A DNA stretch of 64,000 bases from Larix kaempferi (lineage: Eukaryota; Streptophyta; Pinopsida; Pinales; Pinaceae). Both the position numbers and the translations under genes were made by a program. Location: assembly GCA_027924585.1 (NCBI GenBank), contig BSBM01001067.1, forward strand, positions 3,915,501 to 3,979,500, given 5' to 3'. How positions within the stretch are numbered: position 1 is the stretch's first letter; the number at the start of each line of letters is the position of its first letter. Positions 44,343-55,686 of the stretch are shown here, piece after piece. The notes beneath the pieces were generated by a model. That model had not been told where the DNA came from. It saw only the letters and a list, made by a program, of their open reading frames with translations, and did not search any database.

Positions 44343-46220
44343 CCTGATCTGGATTTTTTTCTTTTCCTCTTCGCTTTAGGTTTCCTCTCAAGTTGTTTCC
44401 TTGAAGATTCTCCCCACCCCATACCTAACACTAACCGCTTCTTTTGCATTTCTCCATCGATTTTTCCTCCATCTATTTTTCCTACTCACTCTCAACCCTT
44501 ATCACAGCCGCCTAATCCCTTCACCATAGACCCAATCTAAATTGTGTTTACATTCCCACACTTACTAGAAACCTATGTCTAGTATTTTTTTTTTGGTTTT
44601 ATTTTTCTTAGTAGCTCACTCATTTCTATATGCTCTCTACACTACACTCTAGATTCCTTTCCCACTCAGGTCCGCACACTTATACAACTCAAGGCTCCAG
44701 CCCTTAGAGTGAAGCCAAATATCATGCTATCTTAATTTTTATTTATTTTTATTTCTACATATACCTCACTGCCTCTCTCCCAACCCACTATACATATCGC
44801 AAAAACATTTCCTCGAAGTCACTATTACATTCATATTTCCCTATCTTCATCTCATTTCATTGTATCACTCACTATGGATATCATACGCTTCTCCAGCAAG
44901 ACATCTAGTCACAAATACCACATTTACTCACACCAGTTGTCTACTAGCCCCATGTTTCAGATATTTACTCCTGCATAACTCCTCTTCTACAGTTTCCTCC
45001 ATCTCCTTATAGTCACCATTCTCTACCCATTGTTTTTTTTAATTTCTTGTTTTATTTTCTCATCCTCAACCCTACATTAGTCACCCCTTTTATTTTTATT
45101 TTCTCCACACATATTACACCTCTCATGAATCTCACACATCAACCCTAACCCCTCTTTTTAACCACGCTCTACCTTATTTCACGCCCATTCCAAGGCACCC
45201 TATTTCTAGCAGTACTGAGCGGCTTAATTTCTAGCATGTCGATGTTGCACATTTGGTTTCACACAACTGCTCCTACGTAGACCAATAGTCGTCACTGTAT
45301 CTCAACTCCATATTTTTCATTGATATCTTGCATTCATTCACTAGGACCTAGCATATTGAATATGGAAACATCAATAAATGCATGCCAGCCACCATTTTCC
45401 CTAAGCTTAATCGTTTCCTTAACTCCACCATTCCACTAGAACCCACACATTTTAGCTACGAACTCCCCCCTAGAGGATTTCTATCCCACTCTCTCCTCTT
45501 TCATAGCCCTTCTTCCAACATCATCTCCCTTCCACTTTTAGATCTATCTCAAATTGGCATATTTTTCTTCTCCAATAGTAACTTAGTCATAATACGCTAC
45601 AACAATTTCAGAAGCTCAGCTATCAACAACAATTTTCTTTGCACCCGTGCATAGGTTTTGTTTTCAGCAGCCACACAAGCTCCACCCTCCAATAATTTAG
45701 ATCTAGAGGCTATTTTGCACCAATCTGTTGGTCTCAAAAATTCAGTAGTAGTTTCACTCTAGGAACACTTTTCAACCCTAGTTCGTCTATGGTGCTCTCC
45801 TGCGACAAATAGCCTTGCTTTGTAGAGAACAAGAATTTTTTCTACAAAATTTGTAGTTCAGTTCTCATCTCGAGTATGGATTTCACGAGGATCATTGTTC
45901 TTCACATGGTCACATAGATGCATCAATCATGCATCTCTAGCATTTGGTCTGGATCTGCGGACCACCCAGTCTACATTGTCTCAGTAGTATCCGGTCTGGA
46001 TCCGTGCCCAACCTGCTTCACCAACACATCTTCCATATGCAAAAACATCCTCATTGTGTTCATTCTGTGATAGCCTAGTTCAATGTGCAAATAAACTTAG
46101 TCCTCAGTATTCTTTGCATAGAACAATTTTTTTGGACTTGGTTTAGTGTTCTCACACTTCATAAGCTAGGAGGAGGAAAGCATGGATGCTTTTCAGCATA
46201 AACCTGGAGGAATTGGGCTA
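44343..46220. other. Pyrimidine-rich non-coding interior of a retroelement
   Basis: No coding domain. The plus strand is rich in C/T words (TTTCCTCC, CTTTCC). An ORF at 45382-45654 has no recognisable motif. Following a primer site, this may be the non-coding interior of a non-autonomous element. A purine run GGAGGAGGAAAG near 46170-46181 could be its polypurine tract. Confidence 0.4.
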
Positions 46221-46454
46221 TAATGAGACCTCCCCCTCTCATTTAATGTATCGGGCTTGTATTCAAACTTATTAGCTAGTTCAATAGTTAGTTATACTAT
46301 TAAAATTATGGCTAGTTGGTTAGGATATTTGACTTTGTCCAATATCTATGGACCCGCATGTACTCCTTTATAAAGGCTACCAAGACCCATGATAATGTAA
46401 GTTATTCTTTGGACCCATTCCTATTTGGAACACATTTTTTCATGACTAGGATCT
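46221..46454 (+). mobile_element. Left part of a copia-type LTR split by element E
   Basis: LTR-like sequence with a TATA box (TTTATAAAGG, 46368-46377) runs up to the GATCT target site of element E and continues after it at 60191. The rejoined sequence leads to a CCAACA end and tRNA-Met-type primer site at 61314, followed by a copia gag. The left edge of this LTR was not determined. Confidence 0.5.
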
Positions 46455-48023
46455 TGTTGGGCGTGGTCTAAGTGGGCGTAATTTTGATAAAGTACAATTT
46501 TGGGGAGATGGGCAGTTTGGGCTGCAAAATCAGAAGGCACAGGTTTGAGGAGTGCGCAACTTAGAATGCATATTCAGTTTTGTGCAGCTATGCTGGTGCG
46601 CAGTGCCAGTGCGATAGTTATTTTTGGTAAAAGTATAAGAGAAGTTCGAGCTGCGGAAGAGACCTATTTTTTGTAAGGAGCAGATCAAAAGATAAAGGAA
46701 AGCAACCTGTCTAAGAGAGTGGTGGCAAGCAGTTGAGAAGCTAGGCCACTAAGTCGTCGGCAACAGGTAGGTTAAAGGAGTGGAAAGTGACAGGCCACGA
46801 TGCAGTTGTAACTGTTTTGTTGATGACTGCGGCTGTCAAAAGGCATTGGAGCCATGAGTGGTCCAGTAAGGCGGCCAAAATGAGTGGGGCAAGCTGTCGA
46901 CGATGACAGGCAGGGTGGCGGGCATCTGCACCAGCTTTGGGAAACTTTAGGGTTTCTGCATATGCATTGTAAAGACATGACCTACGGGCATGATCTATAA
47001 AAAGGCACATTTTGTAAGGGAAAGGGTTAATATTCATTGAATATTAGTTGAATCTTAGATCTTCATTGAAAAAGCTTGAGCAATACTTATTGTTTTGAAA
47101 AAATCCATTGTAAAGGCTCTGTAAGCTGTGTGCGCAGAGGCCTATTGAGAGAGAGAAGAGAGTCTGCAGCTGAGTGCATAGACTGGAACTGTTGTACCCT
47201 TCCCAAAGACTAATATAACAACAGTTCCTGTGGATGTAGATCCCATCCTGGGGGTGAACCACGTTAAATCTTGTGTTGTGTGACTGTTTATGTGTTTTGC
47301 ACTTGTATATTTACTTACAGTGAATGCTCGAACTCTCATTTATTAGTTGATATGTTAGTACTTTTGTATGTATTCACCACATGAATGAGTTGGGAATAAT
47401 ATGTTAAGTAACACATATAAGGATGAATGTTGAATGCTTAGTATTTCTGAGTTAAATCAATGCACAGATCAGTTAAGGTAGACACATAAGTAGAGAGAGT
47501 TTGCGTCGTGCAACTCTGTAGAGCGTAGCACTAGAAGTGCGTTGTGTTTGATGTTTCATCGTAGTGTATAAGTCATAAGACAAATAAACTAAGGCAATTG
47601 ATGAATGGAGAAATCACTAAGTATAGCTTGTTGAAACTGGTTAAGTCTGAAGAGGAAGCATAGGTATCAATTGCGCTGTCTTGTTGTTGAATACTTCCCG
47701 AGCCACGCAGTCCATGGATACGCAAGTTGTGCAAGCGTCTGGGCTTTCAGAAGTGTTAGCCACGACAAAGGTGATCGTCGCGCAACCCTGAGTCCACAGC
47801 GCGATCCCCGTAGTGCGCTGCTCTTCAGATCTCATAAGCACTCATCACGTGGTTGTAGAAACCTGATTCTGCAGCCCCCCCATTCCTTCGCCTCGGGTGA
47901 GACCTCAGTTTGTTCACAGATTGTTGCTGAAAGGGTCGGTGAAAAGGGGTTTTGTTGGTTCCTCGAACCGTTAAGAACCTGGGTCTACAATGGAAACCTC
48001 TAGAACAGTTATCTAAGCCAACA
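46455..48023 (+). repeat. Element E 5' LTR
   Basis: It matches 58622-60190 along its full length with scattered substitutions and balanced small indels. It starts TGTTGGGCGTGG and ends TAAGCCAACA. GTGAACCACGTTAAATC near 47256 resembles the conserved R/U5 word of many plant LTRs. ORFs inside (for example 47671-48003) recur in the other LTR but are not genes. Confidence 0.93.
46996..47003 (+). promoter_or_regulatory. TATA box of E 5' LTR
   Basis: TATAAAAA followed by GGCACATTTTG is conserved in the other LTR (59163-59170). It lies about 540 bp into the LTR, where a U3 promoter is expected. Confidence 0.7.
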
Positions 48024-48025
48024 AA

Positions 48026-48043
48026 TGGTTCTGTTGCCGGGAC
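48026..48043 (+). promoter_or_regulatory. Element E primer-binding site (degenerate tRNA-Asp type)
   Basis: TGGTTCTGTTGCCGGGAC begins two bases after the LTR. It keeps TGG and GTTGCCGGG of the tRNA-Asp complement (TGGCGCCGTTGCCGGGGA) with about five differences. Confidence 0.65.
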
Positions 48044-48073
48044 AAGAATTTGTGATGAGTTGGCGCGCTTGAG

Positions 48074-48960
48074 ATGTGCGACGATGGAAAGATCCTGTTG
48101 ATTGCAGAAAATTGGCATCCAGACAAGAAAGAGATCAAGGCCTTGTGTGATAAAACAGAAAGAGACTTTACAAGAAAGGAGAATAGACATCCGTGTCTCT
48201 CCGACATAGACTGGTTGAACAAATACCTATGGAAAGATATTCACGAGATTTTCTGGGAGTCTTTTGGAAACGAGCTACATGAGTGGTTATCAAGGCTTGC
48301 AGAGCGAAAGAATTGTTTACAGCTAGAAGCACCCACCAAGTGGACTCAAGAGCTTATAGAGAAGCTTAAAGTGATAGATAATCCACTTTCGAGAGCAGTT
48401 GACTTCTGAGTTGACAGCATATTAGAAGGCTTCATGACAGAGTTCATTGTAGACACATTGAAATCCTACAACGCAGCCAAAGCAGAGTTTTTCAAAGGGT
48501 TCAAAGGTAAGCATCTAAACAATCTCAGTTTATACATTAAAATGCTTTTAGCTGAGAAAGGCGTTTTGAGAATGCGGCGAATTTTTTTGAGTCTGTCATG
48601 GTAGATAGCATATATAGTGGCTCTAACGACGAAACCTATAATTTGAGAAGTGGAAAAAGATACAAATATACCACCGAGAAAAATCCTAGACCGCATGGAC
48701 TCCGCGTAGATACCGAGATACCCTGTGAGCTTAATAATTAGACCGAACCTCTGTCACTTACTTATCATCCTATTAAGCCGCAAAATCTGTCGGTTGCAAA
48801 TAACACGCCTCCCCTATCTCATAATCCGTCAGTTTAGAACCCTCCCGTTGCTAATATTCCTACTCTGCAGAATGTCAGTAATGGTAACACCGCAGGAGCG
48901 GGTGCCCATACCATTCTGACTCAGCCCATTCCATCACAAACTAACCCACTTTAGAGTGTC
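48074..48960 (+). pseudogene. Element E gag N-terminal region
   Basis: The first frame (48074-48409) encodes 111 residues with many Trp, Lys and Glu (ENWHPDKKEIKALCDK, PCLSDIDWLNKYLWKDIHEI). It stops and then continues in other frames with LKSYNAAKAEFFKGFKGK-like sequence. No standard domain is recognised. It precedes the capsid domain as in Athila-type gag. There are several stops and at least one frame change before 49012. Confidence 0.6.
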
Positions 48961-49011
48961 CAACCTCAGATCATTCCTAAGAATATTATCCCTAGCACTG
49001 CTCAGAGTACC

Positions 49012-50740
49012 GTGCCACCTAGAAGGAGGATGACTGACGATATCAAGCTGCTGATATTCAAGGGAACGGGTCTAGAAGACCCTGATCAACACAGGTTGCT
49101 ATGTGAAGTTGTATGGAGTGTAAAGCAAGTTCAGGATGATGCCGTGAAGCAAGTGCAACTCGTCACCACCTTCAGAGATAGAGCCTTGCATTGGTTCATG
49201 AAATATTCTCAGGGACACAATAAAACCCTGGCAGAAATTAAGGCTGCACTCCTAGCAGAATTTAAGAAGCCGAAGTCAAAATCCCAGTGTATAACAGAGT
49301 TAAAGGAGATAAAACAGAAATCTAATGAAACAGTTTGGGAATTTGATCAGAAATTTAAGACACTACTGGACCAAGTGAGATTTGTTATAGCTCCGCAACA
49401 GCACCAAGAATGGTTCATAGCTGCGTTGTTGCCCCACATCAGACTGCCGCTAATGAAACAAAAGGTTTCTTCGCAGGAATAATCCTTAGAGATCGCGATG
49501 AAGTTGGAGGCTTCACCGATTGGTGAGACTAGCACTGGAATGTCACAGATCCAGACACAACTAGTGACCCTAACACTACAATTGCAGGATATCAAGAAGG
49601 GAAAGCAAGAGAGGAAAGAGATCTGGTGTACAAGATTCAAAGGAGAAGGTCACACTAGAGAACACTGCCCTTTATTTTAGGATTACCTTAACAGTGGAGC
49701 ACTAAATCCACTCAACTAGAACCAGGCCTCGTGGTGTGAAATCTATAGAACTAGGGGACACCGGCTTGAAGACTGTTATTTTATATAGAAGTATGTCAGA
49801 ACCCCTAAGAATATCTATTGTAAATTCTATAAGTCAGTTGGACATGATGAATCCAATTTCCACGCATATGAGATCATGAACGAAAGAAAGCGAGACATGG
49901 AGCATTTTCGTGGTGGAAGGGTATACAGAGTCGAGGAAGAAAATCAACTGAAACAAGAGAATGCACAGTATGATCAAGGCACATATAGAGGTTGTGGTGG
50001 AGGATACCGCGGAAAAGGAAGAAATGCCGGCCCAACACAAGGAAGAGGGCGAGGTCAAGTAATATGTTATAACTGTGGCCATCTAGGTCACGTATCTAGA
50101 GATTGTACTAACCCATTCACTACTTGTAGTTACTGTAAATCTTTTGATCATGTTATTGAAGACTTCCCAGTGTTAGCGGCAGAAATGCAGAAACATAAGA
50201 AAGATGCGCCGAACCCGAACATTCAGTTGATCACAGCAGAGAGAAGGGTTGCCGATACAAGTATCAATGTGGTAACGCGAAGTGGCACTGCAATAGGAAG
50301 AGATAGAGGAGCAGAAACTTTGACTTCTGGGATGTTTGATACTAAGCAGACTCCTGTTGAAACAATATGGATCAGAAAAGAAACGGGGAAGGAACCTCCC
50401 TTCAACCTAGAGAAAAATAAAGAAGTATTTGAAGAAGCGCGGGACATTTTCAAAGAACCACCACCTGCGTCACCAAGAATCCCGTTGCGCAGTGAAGTAC
50501 CACAGACGCAAGATATTCCAGCGGCATATGATCAAACGTGCGCTGCAACAGAGACATGGACTTTTGTTGCGCAGTTACTATGGAGCTGTATGAAGCTATT
50601 GAAGAGCGCAGATGCTGTGGTGGAATTAGAAAAGTTGCTAAATCAGTACGAACCACGCAGCGAAAAGGAGACTGCTGAGAGCGCAGTTCATCATATTAAG
50701 GGCCATAAGAGAACAGGTCGAGAAATGAGGCTTAGCGCAC
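49012..50740 (+). pseudogene. Element E gag: capsid and zinc-knuckle array
   Basis: A single frame with four in-frame stops (near 49480, 49678, 49717 and 49786) carries a retrotransposon gag capsid domain: IKLLIFKGTGLEDPDQH, DRALHWFMKYSQGHNKTL, LKEIKQKSNETVWEFDQKF. Next come five zinc-knuckle-like CX2CX4HX4C units at 49627, 49735, 49819, 50065 and 50125. Only the fourth (CYNCGHLGHVSRDC) keeps all ligands; the others have Cys changed to Phe or Tyr. An Arg/Gly-rich stretch precedes the fourth. Gag packages the element RNA. Three of the stops are TAG and one is TAA. Confidence 0.88.
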
Positions 50741-51100
50741 ATATAGGAGACTATAAAATGGATGAAATCATTCTTGATTTGGGATCAGAAGTAAATGTTT
50801 TAACCAAGCAAACAATGGCAGCAGATGGGGAGACCAAAAATGCAGTGGTCACCTACACAACTAAGAATTGCCAACCAGGAAAAAGTCATACCTTTTGGAA
50901 GGTTTCCCAAGGTTATTGTTGATATTGATGGAGTGCGAAGTCATGCAGACTTTGAGGTTATAGAAATCGTGGATGATAGTCAACCCTATCCAACACTATT
51001 GGGTATTGAGTGGGCTATGGATAACCTAGCCATTATAAATTTGAAAACAAAGAAGATGATATTTGAAGGACAAGACATAAGGGTCATCGTACCATAGGAC
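50741..51100 (+). pseudogene. Element E protease, active site changed
   Basis: After a linker the frame reads IILDLGSEVNVL, where the retropepsin active site D-S-G appears as D-L-G (GAT TTG GGA, 50776-50784). The frame then shifts to one reading GRFPKVIVDIDGVRSHADFE, YPTLLGIEWAMDNLAIINL and KKMIFEGQDIRVIVP. This is the flap and C-terminal part of a plant gypsy aspartic protease. Substitution and frameshift both disable it. Confidence 0.82.
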
Positions 51101-51339
51101 CCTTCGCAAGGTGAAAGATACATTGAGCCCATTCAAGAAGAATCCAGAGCTCAAGACCTGGACCGCATTTACAAAATGACTACGAATGATGCTGAATACA
51201 CTAATAATACTACAGATGGGATGCTCAGTTGGCGATGTGATATCTCTTTCATCTCAGATTCTGATGCAGGACTCAAGAACTGGCAGAACCGAATGCATAA
51301 AGTAACTCCGAGAAGATGCGCGCAGGTTAAAAAGTCACT

Positions 51340-51960
51340 GCTCTAGATCGGAAGAGAGGTAAGTCCAATACACACCTATGACGGTTCATCTAATGTTTAT
51401 TCCTTTATCAAATAATTTACTGTCTCAGTTGCAGTTGGGCATCGCTTACCAACATTAGACATGGCACTGTGCGGGACACCGACCAGATGGTGGGCTGCGC
51501 ATAAGGGAACATTAACAACATGGGATCAGTGCAGCGGCATGTTGCAGATCAGATTTGTGGAGAAGGTTGTGCTGCCCTTTGAAAAGTATAATGGACAGAT
51601 GGATCCTATGGATCATATTGCGATCTATTCACGAGCATGGGAGGAAATACCATAGACAGAATGGGTACATCTGTTTGTGCATACATTGGAGGAGCCGACT
51701 CCAAAGAAATGGTACTCGGATACGGAGTTGCGCAGGGGAACTACAGATTGGTCTGTCCTAACTGCAAACTTCCAGAAGACCTTCAACTTTGAAGACAAGA
51801 GTCCCAACATAAATGAGGCTTTGCAGGTTATTAAGGAAAGAATATTTAGATCATAATGCCCACCTAGAAACATGACGTTAGAGGAATTCTTTGGAGATAT
51901 AAAAGTACCTGCGAACCTACAACCAGAATGGATGAAATAGATAGAGCATGCCATGGAATG
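51340..51960 (+). pseudogene. Second gag-like domain between protease and RT
   Basis: One plus-strand frame, broken by a few TAG/TAA stops, contains SPIHTYDGSSNVYSF, LDMALCGTPTRWWAAHKG, TWDQCSGMLQIRF, EKYNGQMDPMDHI, WVHLFVHTLEEPTPKKWY and AMECYNLA. The LxGTPxRWWxxH...W...RF pattern is that of a retrotransposon gag capsid core, yet it lies downstream of protease, within pol. As far as I recall, related plant elements share this layout, so it is probably a family trait and not a local rearrangement. Its role is unknown: a capsid-like structural or regulatory part. Confidence 0.65.
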
Positions 51961-52109
51961 CTATAATCTAGCTTAAGAGTTTGAAGATAAATAAGAAAGT
52001 GATGAGGAGGACCCGCGCAACATAAACATACCTGAGTCAGAGGGTGCACGAGACGTGGAGGGACCTCTGCTGGAGATTCCAGACATGAGTGGGCCTGTGA
52101 AAATGAGAA

Positions 52110-52970
52110 AAGTGAACATTGGCACAAGTGTTACATGAATACCATGACTTATTCCTGACAAAATTCACAGAAATGAAAGGTATTCTCGGTGAATTAGGGG
52201 TTATGAAGATACCTCTTAAGCCAGGTGCGAATCCTGTTAAGCAAAGGCTGTATAGATTGAATCCGAGATACAAAGAAAGAGTCAGGGCAGAACTTGACAA
52301 GATGCTCGATGCAGGGATCATTGAACCAGTTGAAGAATCTGAGTGGATAATACCTATGGTTATCTAGGACAAGAAAACTAAGGGTGAGATTAGGATTTGT
52401 GTGGATCTCATAAAATTGAATGATGCTTCGATGCGTGACCCATTTCCTACTCCTTTAACTGATGAGGTGCTCGATAATGTTGGAGGAAACGAGGCATATT
52501 CCTTTACTGATGGATTTTTGGGATATCATCAGATAAGAATTGATCCAACAGATAGGAACAAGACTACTTTTGCTACAGAATGGGTGTCGTTCCAGTATAC
52601 AGTAATGCCTTTCGGTCTGAAGAACGCGCCCGCCATATTTTCTAGAGTTGTGGTCGCAGCGTTTAAAGATTTCATGCATAAGTTTTTAGAAGCATATTTT
52701 GATGATTGGACAGTATTTGGGTTGCTGAAGAACCATTGCGCAAATCTTAGAATGATGCTAGAAAAGTGCAGACAACATCAAATTTCATTGAACCTGAAGA
52801 AGTGTGTCTTTTGTGTACCCTATGGTACTCTGTTGGGACATATTGTGTGCAAACAAGGCTTGATGGTTGATCCTGCGAAGATCACAGTTATTGTAAACTT
52901 TCCAGCACCGAATTTAGTAAAGCAGCTGCGCACCACATTGGGTTTACGGGTTAATACAGGAAGTTTATAA
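52110..52970 (+). pseudogene. Element E reverse transcriptase
   Basis: Frame 52119-52970 has one internal stop (TAG at 52365-52367). It covers ILGELGVMKIPLKPGANPV, KMLDAGIIEPVEESEWIIPM, GEIRICVDLIKLND, YSFTDGFLGYHQIRI, MPFGLKNAPAIFSRVV and the catalytic AYFDDWTVFG (Asp-Asp intact at 52701-52706). It then covers SLNLKKCVFCVPYGTLLGH. A one-base loss near 52950 shifts the frame just after LRTTLG. RT copies element RNA into cDNA. The DGF...FDDW signature is of the Athila-related kind, not chromovirus. Confidence 0.9.
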
Positions 52971-53480
52971 AGGGTTATGTGTAGATAACTGCGCCAATGG
53001 AGAAGTTGTTAAAGAAAGACGTGCAATTCATCTGGAACGCAGAATGTGAGTAAAGCTTAGACACATTGAAAGAGAAAATGGTCACTGCGCTGATCCTAGT
53101 TTTCCAGACTGGGAGAAGCCATTTCATATCGATGTTGATGCTTCGTGTATAGCATTGGGTGTTGTACTAGTGCAACCAGGAGAGGGAGGTATTTACCATC
53201 CCATTGCATTTTCGAGCAAGAAGCTCTCATCTGCTGAGAAGAATTATACGACCACTGAGAGAGAGGGCCTAGCCATGGTCTATGCACTACAGAAATTTAG
53301 GCACTATTTGCTTGGTGCACACTTCTCCATGTTCACTGACCATTTTGCTTTGAAATACCTGGTCAACAAGCTAGTGTTAGGGGGGCGAATCTGCAAATGG
53401 TTGTTACTCTTTCAGGAGTACGATTTCGAAATAGTGGTTAAGCTAGGTAGATTGAACTTAGGACCTGATCATCTGTCACG
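52971..53480 (+). pseudogene. Element E RNase H
   Basis: After the frameshift and a stop (near 53050) the frame reads HIDVDASCIALGVVLVQPG, YTTTEREGLAMVYALQKFRH and MFTDHFALKYLVNKL, which hold the catalytic Asp, Glu and Asp, ending GPDHLSRIESG. It is continuous with integrase. No second, cellular-type RNase H follows, unlike Tat elements. Confidence 0.9.
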
Positions 53481-54828
53481 GATTGAGTCAGGCGAAGAGC
53501 CTACGAACCTTGAAGACAATCTTCCTGATGCGCAGTTGTTTTCCATTCACATTGCCGATGACTACTATAAATATATCATAGACTTTTTGACTACTGGGTT
53601 GGCACCCATAGAGTTTACTACGCAGCAGAAGAAGCAGATGGTAGTAAGAGCAGCAGAATTCACTATAATTGTCGGAAAGCTATACAAATTGGGCCCAGAT
53701 GAAGTATTGTGCAAATGTGTATTAGAGCACGAGAATCCATTTATATTGGCTGATGCACATTTAGGAGCAGCCGAAGGTCACTATGCAGGAAGAGCCACTG
53801 TGCAAAATATATTGCACGGAGGGATATGGTGGCCTACGATTCACAAAGATGCGAAAGAACACTGTCAGAGCTGCGACATCTATCAGAGGATAGGAAATCC
53901 ATCACGAAGAGACGAAATTCCATTGAATCCACAGTTGACATTATAGGCATTTGAGAAATGGGCCATTGATTTTGTGGGACCTATCAACCCACCGGGGAGG
54001 AACTGGTGCGAGGTACATCATCACTGCTACTGATTACCTCTCCAAATGGGCAGAAGCAAAGCCAGTGAAGGACTGTAGCGTAGCTACAACCACACAGTTC
54101 ATATTTGAAAACATCCTTACAAGGTTTGGATTCCCGAAGATCTTGATGAGTGATCAGGAAACTCATTTTCTGAACCAAACAATTGAATCCCTGACTTAAG
54201 AATTCCATATTCACCACCAGAGAAGTACACTATATCATCCGCAGGAAAATGGGACTGTGGAAGCTTTTAATAAGGTATTGGAGAATGCGCTAACTAAGGT
54301 ATGCAATGTCAATCGGGATGACTAGGACCTGCGCATTCCCACTGTGTTATGGGCGTACATGACAACTTGCAAGAAATTGACGGGCCACACACCTTTCCAG
54401 TTGGCCTATGGACAGGAATGCCTATGGAGTACATTGTTCCCAGCTTGAGAATAGCTACGTTTATAGGCATGGCAGATCATGAGGCACTAGACGAAAGGCT
54501 TCTCCACTTGGTTGGTCTGGAGGAAGGTCGCTTCATCGCAGGATTTCACCAGCAAGTGCAAAAGGAGAGAGAAAAAGCATGGCATGATCGCCATATCAAG
54601 AACAAGACCTTTCAGGTAGGTGATCTAGTCCTCCTGTACGATAGAGAATTTATGAAGTTTCCTGGAAAGTTTAAAATGCATTGGCTTGGCCCATATACTG
54701 TTTTTCATGTTACTAACGGTGGCACAGTTCAGTTAGCCATGTTAGCAGGAAATACATTACCAAACTTAGTAAATGGAAGCAGACTAAAACCCTATCGGGA
54801 TAGTCCTGCTTCACAGAATCCTCAATGA
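53481..54828 (+). pseudogene. Element E integrase
   Basis: The N-terminal zinc domain is AHLGAAEGHYAGRATVQN with HCQSC. The core has Asp in KWAIDFVGP (53968-53970), Asp in MSDQETHF (54152-54154) and Glu in [10 protein letters not shown] (54260-54262), so the D-D-E set is intact. The C-terminal GPY/F module reads KMHWLGPYTVFHV. A stop (53944-53946), a frameshift near 53995 and further stops near 54199 and 54324 break it. There is no chromodomain. Integrase would insert cDNA, producing the 5-bp duplication seen here. Confidence 0.9.
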
Positions 54829-55680
54829 TCAGGAGGAAGGAAAACTTATAAGTGTCAAGTATAGTTGAAATTGGGCACTAGAAGTGGAAGGAATCTATAC
54901 ATGAATTTTGTTGAAAGAGATGTACTGCGCAGTGAAAGTGAAGCTGCGCAGGGGGGAAAAAGAATGAAAAAGGAAAAAGAAAAACTGCACCATACGAAGC
55001 TGAAAATGTAGCTGCGCATATCAATGAAGCAGAGCACCTCTAGAAAACAAGGAAGTTGCAACAAGAGAAATGGGATGGAACCATAGTTGTGCAGCTAATA
55101 TTAAAGAAGCACATGCGCACATGACACCCTTTGTCAGAACCTCCAGCACATAATGATGGGAGAAAGTGATCGTGACAAATGTCGGCCGGGTAGTAAGCCG
55201 TTATCCAAAATGGTGGCATCGGTAGAATTCTGCATTAAAAGCATATCTTATCCAGTCGAGCATAATAAAGAATGAAAGGACCAAGATCCTAATGGGATCC
55301 TCCCAACAGACTTGGTATTTAATCTCCGACTAGGTTTTCAGATAGCCTGGAAGTACCATCACACCTCAGCAGTTAAGGAAAGTTAATTTGACAGGACATC
55401 TTAAACGGCGGAAAAAGATTGGTGATCCAACAAGATCTCGTCCAACGGGACTGGCACTTAATGCCTAATCTAGTCGTTTCCAGAGCATTCAATGTCATGC
55501 AAGGTGGAGATCCATTAGGGATTGGGTAAGCGGATGTAACATTAAATATCTCGGTTACCCATTAATGGGCATGAAGTTGAGTAAAGGATCTATAAATAGT
55601 AATCAACTCTTACTTGTGCATTTTACCATGAGTTTGAAATTTTATCGGCTGTGAAGAGCGTAAGAACTTAGCAACCAGAA
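54829..55680. other. Element E spacer between pol and 3' ORF
   Basis: About 850 bp without coding domain. It contains repeated TGCGCAG words and CCAACAGACTTGG/CCAACGGGACTGGC-like segments. It may hold a splice acceptor or internal promoter for the 3' ORF, but none is evident. Confidence 0.5.
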
Positions 55681-55686
55681 ACATGA

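Noticed and set aside
45382-45654. 90-codon plus-strand frame in pyrimidine-rich DNA
   Set aside because: Composition follows the C/T-rich strand, with no recognisable domain.
47671-48003. 110-codon frame present in both element E LTRs (also 59838-60170)
   Set aside because: It recurs because the LTRs are copies. It has no domain, and the differences between copies are not biased to silent sites as far as can be seen.
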